Assembly: GCF_000768315.1 (NCBI RefSeq)
Contig: NZ_AQQX01000003.1
Coordinates: 372,001-436,000 of the forward strand
From: Pseudooceanicola atlanticus
GTDB taxonomy: Bacteria; Pseudomonadota; Alphaproteobacteria; Rhodobacterales; Rhodobacteraceae
DNA: 64,000 nt
Reading direction: 5' to 3'
The notes under the pieces are model-generated. The model saw only the letters and a list, made by a program, of their open reading frames with translations. It did no database searches and was not told the origin of the DNA. Both the position numbers and the translations under genes were made by a program. Shown in pieces: positions 58,967 to 64,000 of the stretch (the stretch's first letter is position 1; each line of letters starts with the position of its first letter).

Positions 58967-59132
58967 CGCCTGAAGCTCCTGCTAGGTCACGCGGGTGGGC
59001 GGGCGCGGGCCGCCCCGGTCGGTCTGTGGGCCTGAGTAGCGCCCTGTCCGGGGCTTGGCAAGCGGCCTGCGATGGCTTAGGCGAAGGCCGGATCATTCGG
59101 CGCGGGATGCGTGCAAACCGGGGGCAAATGCC

Positions 59133-59348
59133 ATGGAAATCCTCATCTGGATCGGAGCCGCGATTTCTGTCGCCGGGATGGCGGGGCTGATCTACTGCAT
59201 CGCCCGCGTCGCCCGGGCGAAACGCGCAGGGTTGGACGATGACGCGCTGCGGGCCGAGGTCGGCAAGGTGGTGCCGCTGAACCTGGGCGCGCTGTTCCTG
59301 TCGGTGGTCGGCCTTATGGTGGTCGTGCTGGGCATCTTCTTCGGCTAG
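59133..59348 (+). CDS. Small two-helix membrane protein
   Basis: A 71-residue protein with two membrane segments, ILIWIGAAISVAGMAGLIYCIA and LNLGALFLSVVGLMVVVLGIFF, joined by a charged loop (RAKRAGLDDDALRAEVGKV). The start is ATG 59133, with GGGGGC upstream as a weak site. No family is recognised with confidence. It is convergent with the FadB-like gene with only 19 bp between stops. Confidence 0.65.
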   Translation: MEILIWIGAAISVAGMAGLIYCIARVARAKRAGLDDDALRAEVGKVVPLNLGALFLSVVGLMVVVLGIFFG

Positions 59349-59367
59349 GCGCCCCGCCCCGATACGG

Positions 59368-61416
59368 TTACGCGGCGAGTTTCGCGCGGCCGCCGAGGTC
59401 AAGCTCTTGGAACCGTCGGCCATTGCGCTGCAACTGGACGAGCAGCGGATGCGGTGTCCAGAGGTCGGCATCCAGCTGAGCAAGCATCTGGCAGCGGCGC
59501 AGCACGGCGAACAGGCCCATCTGGTCCGCCTCGCTCATCGGGCCGCCTGTGTCGCGGGGATAGCCCCAGCCCTGCAGCAGGGCCACGTCCACATGCATCG
59601 GCCGCGCGGCGCGGCCATTGGCGATCAGCGCACAGCCCGCATTGACAAGTGCCGCGTGAATGGCCCCCGCGATGTCCTGCGGGCGGGTCAGGTCGGGTGC
59701 GTCCCGCATCCCGTCGCCGCGCGCGATATCCGCGAGTTGCACCAGCGGCTGAGTGTCGCGCCCTTCGGACCGGGCGGCCATGCGGTCGTTGATCAACAGA
59801 TGGCTCAGCCCCTCTGCCCGGCTGGCGGCGGCGCTGCGGGACAGGTAGGCCGGGCCGTTCTGGCGCGCGGCCAGGTCATAGGCGCCGCGACGATAGCCGT
59901 GCGCGCGCATGGCCGCGTCGATCTCTGCCGGGGCGAGGCCGGCGCGGATCAGCGCGTCGGCGGCGGACAGGATCGTGTCGCCCATCGTCTGGGTCAGCAT
60001 GACGCCCCCGGGCTTGCTGCGCAGCAGGAGCCGGCCGAGTTTCCACAGACCGGCCTGCGCGGTGGCGATGGCGCTTTCGGTGACGTCGCCGCCGATGCCC
60101 AGTTCGGCCAGGCGGGCGGGGAAATCGCGGTCGGCATAGGACAGGGCGATGACCCGTCCGCGCAGCTCTGGCGGGGCGAGCGCACTGCAATCCAGGTGAT
60201 CGGTCAGGCAGAGCAGCACGGCAGAGGGGCCGACACCGGGTGCCAGGCTGTGCAGGCGCTTGCGGGTCGCGTCGGCCTCGTCCGGGCCGTCGACAAAGAT
60301 CACCTCGGCCTGCGCCAGGGCGCCGGTGGAGGAGGTCGCGGTCAGGCGTTTGAGGATCTGGTCCGCCACGGCCGGGGGTTGATTGCGGGCCTCAACCGCG
60401 CGGCGGACATGGCGGATCACGTCGTTGCACATGGTTTCCGCCTTGATCGGGTTCGGGTCGATCACGGTGACGGTGCCGCCGGCCAGCAGGATCGCCCCGG
60501 TCAGGCGACTGGTGGCGACCGTCGCAGGCGCCACGGCATAGCGGGTGACACCCGGCAAAGTGCGACCGGTCAGGCGGTTGCAATGGTTCTCGCTCCACCT
60601 GGCGCGGCGCAGACCGCGGGACCGCGGAGAGGTCAGCGCCTCTTCGAACATGGTTTCCTCGAGCGCGATACCGGCCTCGAAGGGGAGCAGCTGGGCGGCG
60701 GCCACGGCCTCTACGATATCGCGTTCCAGTTGGCCTGCCTTGTCGCCCAGGGCCGTCTGGCGGGCGGCGATGGCGCGCTGGTAGGCGACCGGGTCTGACA
60801 GCCCGTCCTCGCGGTCACAGCTGCGTTGCCAGCTTTGGTCACGGGCCAGTTCCGCGGCGAAATCGACGGCTTCGTCCAGGGCGACGGCGCCCTTGACCAT
60901 GCGGTCGCACAATGCCTGGAGCGGCGCGGAGTTGATCGGCACGGCGCGGGCATTAAGCAACAGGTCGAGCGTCGCGTCGGCGCCCAGAAGACGCGGCAGG
61001 CGCTGCGTCGCCCCGCCCTGTGGCGGCAGGCCGATGGCGAGGTCCGGCAGGCCGATGCGGGCCTTGAGGGTGGCGATCCTGGCATGGCAGGCCAATGCAA
61101 GGTCCAGACCAGCAGCGGCGGCATGGCCGTCGATCAGCGCGACAACGGGCTTTTCCATCCGTTCGACCTGCAGGCAGAGCTCGGAAAGGCGCGGCGCCTT
61201 GGCCTCGGCTTCGAGTTCCTTGAGCGGGATGCCGACGGCAAAACTGCCGGCCGGGCCGCAGATCACCACGCCGTCGACACCGTCATCCGCCGCCGCCCGG
61301 TCGAGGGCCGCCGAAAGCTTTCGTCTTGTGCCAACGGACAACGCGTTGATCGGCGGATTTTCCACCCGCAGGACCGCAACGCGCGCACGGACGCTGTAGT
61401 TGACCTGAGCTGCCAA
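59368..61416 (-). CDS. FadB-like multifunctional protein with degenerate active sites
   Basis: A 682-residue fusion of crotonase and 3-hydroxyacyl-CoA dehydrogenase domains, as in FadB/FadJ. The crotonase half has Asp105 (GLDLALA) and Asp125 (GLPDLAIG) where the two catalytic Glu normally lie. In the Rossmann half the GAGTMG loop reads APATVA (296-301), and the HFFNPV catalytic His segment is replaced by ALSYADRD. The rest of the fold, including GGPMSEADQMGL, is retained and the frame is intact. Start is TTG. It is probably a non-catalytic paralogue or has changed function. Confidence 0.85.
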   Translation of the reverse strand: MAAQVNYSVRARVAVLRVENPPINALSVGTRRKLSAALDRAAADDGVDGVVICGPAGSFAVGIPLKELEAEAKAPRLSELCLQVERMEKPVVALIDGHAAAAGLDLALACHARIATLKARIGLPDLAIGLPPQGGATQRLPRLLGADATLDLLLNARAVPINSAPLQALCDRMVKGAVALDEAVDFAAELARDQSWQRSCDREDGLSDPVAYQRAIAARQTALGDKAGQLERDIVEAVAAAQLLPFEAGIALEETMFEEALTSPRSRGLRRARWSENHCNRLTGRTLPGVTRYAVAPATVATSRLTGAILLAGGTVTVIDPNPIKAETMCNDVIRHVRRAVEARNQPPAVADQILKRLTATSSTGALAQAEVIFVDGPDEADATRKRLHSLAPGVGPSAVLLCLTDHLDCSALAPPELRGRVIALSYADRDFPARLAELGIGGDVTESAIATAQAGLWKLGRLLLRSKPGGVMLTQTMGDTILSAADALIRAGLAPAEIDAAMRAHGYRRGAYDLAARQNGPAYLSRSAAASRAEGLSHLLINDRMAARSEGRDTQPLVQLADIARGDGMRDAPDLTRPQDIAGAIHAALVNAGCALIANGRAARPMHVDVALLQGWGYPRDTGGPMSEADQMGLFAVLRRCQMLAQLDADLWTPHPLLVQLQRNGRRFQELDLGGRAKLAA

Positions 61417-61655
61417 CGCTTTTGCCTTTTCTACCCCTACGTCCCGTTCGAACTTTTTGCCGAATTCAGGACAGTGTCACGGTTAATGCCAAAATTGTTG
61501 CGCAAAGGTCAACAATATTAACAACATGATTGCCGAAGAACCTTACCGATCACTCAATTTATTACGTTGGATGGGGAGAAAAGAAAACGGCTGCCGAACA
61601 TCCTGTCCGACAACCGTGACTTTGCATAGAAGACGGACCGCCGGCCCGGTGCCGG

Positions 61656-61871
61656 TCAGACCGGCATATTATCGAACCGGGCCTCGACGGCCTCGGTCGT
61701 AAGCTCTTCGAGCAGGCGCCGCATGGACCCGGGCGCGGCGCGACCGGCCCTTGAATAGGCGCCCATGACCTCGTGAACGCGGTCAAGGTAGTGGTGACGC
61801 GAACCGGGCACCTGGGCCGTGATGTCCGAGATCAGTGTATTGGTGATGTGATCAAGCTGATCGGCATTCAT
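61656..61871 (-). CDS. Small conserved-looking protein of unknown function
   Basis: A 71-residue protein, MNADQLDHITNTLISDI at the start, then SRHHYLDRVHEVMGAYSRAG and a helical C-terminus MRRLLEELTTEAVEARFD. GGAGGAGAG lies upstream of the start, which supports a real gene. The pattern of two helices with acidic ends is compatible with a small regulatory protein, but I do not recognise a family. Confidence 0.6.
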   Translation of the reverse strand: MNADQLDHITNTLISDITAQVPGSRHHYLDRVHEVMGAYSRAGRAAPGSMRRLLEELTTEAVEARFDNMPV

Positions 61872-62175
61872 GTCGTCTCTCCTCCGTGTTCCGTGCCCGA
61901 ACCAGGGACGCGAGCGCACCCTGACCGAACGATTGATCCTTGCCCCCATGTCAAGGCATGCCAACGAGATGCCGGAAAAGCGCTGCAACCATCCCTCCCA
62001 AGCGATGCAGCACTGAAGGAAGGATAGCAAAGCTGTCGGCAAAGTCCATCACGCAATCCCCCATTTCGGTTGCGTTGGTTTGTTTTCGCTCAACCAAAAC
62101 GATTATCTCACAGCCCCCCTTGCAACGCATTCAATAAATGATATATGTAATTTCGAACAGAGATTGGAGTAACCC
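61872..62175. other. 304-bp intergenic region upstream of the persulfide dioxygenase gene
   Basis: It holds a GGAGGAGAG ribosome-binding site of the small gene on the minus strand, an AT-rich block (62100-62160) with an imperfect dyad, and no other gene. The dyad is listed separately. Confidence 0.5.
62130..62157. promoter_or_regulatory. Candidate persulfide-regulator (SqrR/BigR-type) operator
   Basis: An imperfect 28-bp dyad beginning TTC and ending GAA with central ATATAT, 18 bp upstream of the dioxygenase ATG. AT-rich dyads here in BigR/SqrR-controlled genes are typical, but the match is by pattern only. Confidence 0.4.
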
Positions 62176-63039
62176 ATGTCCCCGGAAGTGACCGCCTTCT
62201 TCGATGAGGCCACCAACACGATTTCCTATGTTGTCCGCGACCCGGCGGGCAGCGCCTGCGCGATTGTCGATTCCGTCCTGGATTTCGACTATTCCTCGGG
62301 TCGGACCGACACCCGGTCCGCCGATGCGATCATCGCCTTCGTGCAGGAAAAAGGCTATGACGTTCAGTGGCTTCTGGAAAGCCATGTGCATGCCGACCAC
62401 CTCTCTGCCGCGCCCTATATCCAGGAAAAGGTCGGCGGCAAGATCGGGATCGGCGACCGTATCACCGTGGTGCAGGACACGTTCGGCAAGGTCTTCAACG
62501 AAGGCACCGAGTTCCAGCGCGACGGGTCTCAGTTCGACAAGCTTTTCGTCGAGGGCGACAGTTTCCACATCGGCCAGTTGCGCGGTGACGTGCTGCACAC
62601 GCCGGGGCACACGCCGGCCTGCCTGACCTACGTGATCGGCGATGCCGCTTTTGTGGGCGACACGCTGTTCATGCCGGATTTCGGCACGGCGCGCTGCGAC
62701 TTCCCCGGCGGGTCGTCGGAGATGCTGTTCAACTCGATCCAGAAGATCCTCGCCCTGCCGGACGAGACCCGCATCTTCGTGGGCCACGACTACAAGGCAC
62801 CGGGTCGCGACGAATACGCCTGGGAAACCACGGTCGGCGAGCAGAAGGCGCTGAACATCCATGTCGGCAGCGGCAAGTCGGCCGAGGATTTCATCAAGAT
62901 GCGCGACGAGCGTGATGCGTCCCTGGCCATGCCCAAGCTGATCATCCCTTCGCTGCAGGTGAACATGCGCGCAGGACAAATGCCGCCGGCGGATGAAAAA
63001 GGCGACGTCTTCCTCAAGGTGCCCGTGAACAAGCTGTAA
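62176..63039 (+). CDS. Persulfide dioxygenase-type MBL-fold protein (ETHE1/Blh-like)
   Basis: A 287-residue MBL-fold protein: ESHVHADHLSAAPYIQE with the metal motif, GDVLHTPGHTPACLTY, FVGDTLFMPDFGTARCDFPGGSSEML and FVGHDYKAPG. The mononuclear iron ligands of ETHE1 (two His and one Asp) are in these motifs, and FGTARCDFPGG is a signature of that group. It oxidises glutathione persulfide to sulfite. TGGAGT lies upstream of the ATG. It is followed by two YeeE-type transporter genes; with a BigR/SqrR regulator this is a known sulfur-detoxification module. Confidence 0.9.
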   Translation: MSPEVTAFFDEATNTISYVVRDPAGSACAIVDSVLDFDYSSGRTDTRSADAIIAFVQEKGYDVQWLLESHVHADHLSAAPYIQEKVGGKIGIGDRITVVQDTFGKVFNEGTEFQRDGSQFDKLFVEGDSFHIGQLRGDVLHTPGHTPACLTYVIGDAAFVGDTLFMPDFGTARCDFPGGSSEMLFNSIQKILALPDETRIFVGHDYKAPGRDEYAWETTVGEQKALNIHVGSGKSAEDFIKMRDERDASLAMPKLIIPSLQVNMRAGQMPPADEKGDVFLKVPVNKL

Positions 63040-63092
63040 GCCCGGGCCCCTTTTCCACCCTCACCCCTCATCGGCGGATGCGAACCCGCCAC

Positions 63093-63116
63093 CGCGCCCC
63101 CTGCCCCGGGGGCGCG
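63093..63116 (+). promoter_or_regulatory. Intercistronic hairpin between the dioxygenase and YeeE genes
   Basis: CGCGCCCCC pairs with GGGGGCGCG around TGCCCC (9-bp stem), 54 nt after the stop; it may reduce downstream transcription or stabilise the mRNA. Confidence 0.5.
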
Positions 63117-63144
63117 CCTCAACGGACTTTGAAAGGAAACAGGT

Positions 63145-63579
63145 ATGCAACCTGAATGGATCATGGGCCTGATCGGAGGCCTTCTGATCGGCCTGGCCGG
63201 CGCCGTCTTCCTGCTGGGCAATGGCAGGATCATGGGCGCCAGCGGCATCGTCGGCGGGCTGGTCGACGGATCGGGCCGCGCGGATCGCAGCGACATGTGG
63301 CAGCGGATCGTCTTCCTGGCCGGTGTCTTCGTGACCCCTGTCCTGCTGATGCCGTTCGTCGGCACCCCCGACACCAACGCGACCAGCAACATCGCCGTTC
63401 TGATCGCCGCCGGCCTGCTGGTGGGCGTCGGCACGCGGCTGGCCAATGGCTGTACCTCGGGCCATGGGGTCTGCGGGATCTCGCGGTTTTCGTTCCGCGG
63501 CATCATCGCCACGGTTTTCTACATTCTGGCCGGGGGCCTGACCATGGTCGCCTTCCGCCATCTGCTGGGGGTGATCTGA
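63145..63579 (+). CDS. YeeE/YedE-family membrane protein (PmpA-like)
   Basis: A 144-residue membrane protein with about four helices. The signature NGCTSGHGVCGISRFSFRG has the conserved Cys residues of the sulfur-transporting YeeE family. With its partner it probably moves thiosulfate- or persulfide-sulfur across the inner membrane. AAAGGAAACAGGT is the ribosome-binding site. The next gene starts at an ATGA-like overlap (stop 63577-63579). Confidence 0.88.
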   Translation: MQPEWIMGLIGGLLIGLAGAVFLLGNGRIMGASGIVGGLVDGSGRADRSDMWQRIVFLAGVFVTPVLLMPFVGTPDTNATSNIAVLIAAGLLVGVGTRLANGCTSGHGVCGISRFSFRGIIATVFYILAGGLTMVAFRHLLGVI

Positions 63580-64000
63580 TGCGCCTGTTCTTCTCGCTTC
63601 TCTCCGGGGCCCTGTTCGGCGCCGGGCTCTATATCTCGGGCATGACCGACACCAACAAGGTGCAGGGCTGGCTGGACGTGTTCGGCGCCTGGGATCCGAC
63701 GCTGGCCTTCGTGATGGGCGGGGCGATCCTGCCGATGATGGTCGCCTGGCGGATGACCCGGTCGATGCGGCCGATCGCAGGCGGACAGTTTCCGCCCGCC
63801 CCGATGCCGGAGCTGGACCGTCGCCTGATCATCGGGTCGGTGCTGTTCGGCATGGGCTGGGCGCTGGCCGGGCTGTGCCCGGGGCCGTCCATCGCCTCCC
63901 TCAGCTTTGGCGGGATCGAGGGCCTCGTCTTTGTGCTTTCGATGGGTGTCGGCATGTTGTTCGCGCCCTCTGTCCGGGCGCGTCTGGACAGTATGGTACC
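63579..64000 (+). CDS. YeeE-family membrane protein, second unit (PmpB/DUF6691-like), 3' end outside window
   Basis: 140 residues are visible and the frame stays open to the end of the window. LLSGALFGAGLYISGMTDTNKVQGWLDVFGAWDPTLAFVMGG and the Cys motif GLCPGPSIASLSFGG are typical of the second half-transporter in paired YeeE systems. Three to four hydrophobic helices are seen. It overlaps the upstream stop codon, so the pair is translationally coupled. Confidence 0.88.
   Translation, partial: MRLFFSLLSGALFGAGLYISGMTDTNKVQGWLDVFGAWDPTLAFVMGGAILPMMVAWRMTRSMRPIAGGQFPPAPMPELDRRLIIGSVLFGMGWALAGLCPGPSIASLSFGGIEGLVFVLSMGVGMLFAPSVRARLDSMV

Overview
The window is high-GC DNA from an alphaproteobacterium, most likely a Rhodobacteraceae (Roseobacter-type) chromosome. 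Supporting features are the class I PHA locus with PhaR, a GapR/DUF2312 protein, TRAP transport with many acyl-CoA catabolic genes, a persulfide dioxygenase/YeeE module, and a 3' intergenic element seen here in four copies. No insertion sequence, prophage or CRISPR array is visible. One tRNA gene, tRNA-Thr(UGU), is present.

Layout. 1-7.3 kb: the end of a DctB-like sensor kinase, a LysR regulator, then the polyhydroxyalkanoate locus (phaR, a PPOX flavoprotein, phaP, phaC and divergent phaZ) with PhaR-type CTGC-N3/4-GCAG sites. 7.3-9.1 kb: an O6-methylguanine methyltransferase and a nitronate-monooxygenase-like flavoprotein. 9.4-16.8 kb: a complete seven-gene Nit1C cluster (Sll0783-like protein, nitrilase, radical SAM enzyme, GNAT, AIR-synthase-like protein, MSMEG_0570 protein, FAD oxidoreductase) divergent from a MocR regulator. 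The intergenic region carries the same composite repeat in front of both promoters. Nit1C is linked to cyanide use as nitrogen source in pseudomonads, and its Sll0783 member to PHB accumulation in Synechocystis, so its position about 4 kb from phaZ is the most interesting context in the window.

17-40 kb: CoA-ester catabolism. A CoA ligase/two acyl-CoA dehydrogenase operon is divergent from a two-subunit CoA transferase with two thioesterases. Then come a solitary CoxL-like molybdenum hydroxylase subunit, a block of nitronate-monooxygenase, DUF1330, enoyl-CoA hydratase, SCP2-type thiolase and DUF35 genes (the thiolase has Ser in place of the nucleophilic Cys, suggesting an aldolase), an SDR, and a TRAP-transporter-led operon (DctP-Q-M, Fe-alcohol dehydrogenase, acyl-CoA dehydrogenase, ADP-forming acyl-CoA synthetase, racemase-like CoA transferase) next to a TetR regulator. 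The substrate is not identifiable; branched, alicyclic or steroid-like acids are plausible.

41-46.6 kb: a secreted unknown protein, divergent from a protease/response regulator/histidine kinase/patatin-lipoprotein operon that looks like an envelope surveillance circuit. 46.8-54 kb: a six-gene catabolic operon with two different metallo-beta-lactamase-fold hydrolases, MmgE/PrpD, Old Yellow Enzyme, zinc alcohol dehydrogenase and acyl-CoA ligase. 54-62 kb: a Wzi-like outer-membrane barrel, tRNA-Thr, a fused ABC permease, a sulfotransferase-like protein with a degenerate P-loop, gapR, and a FadB-like protein missing catalytic motifs in both halves. 62-64 kb: persulfide dioxygenase and two YeeE-type transporter genes, the last cut by the window end.

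All functional names rest on reading motifs and family resemblance by eye; no database search was run.
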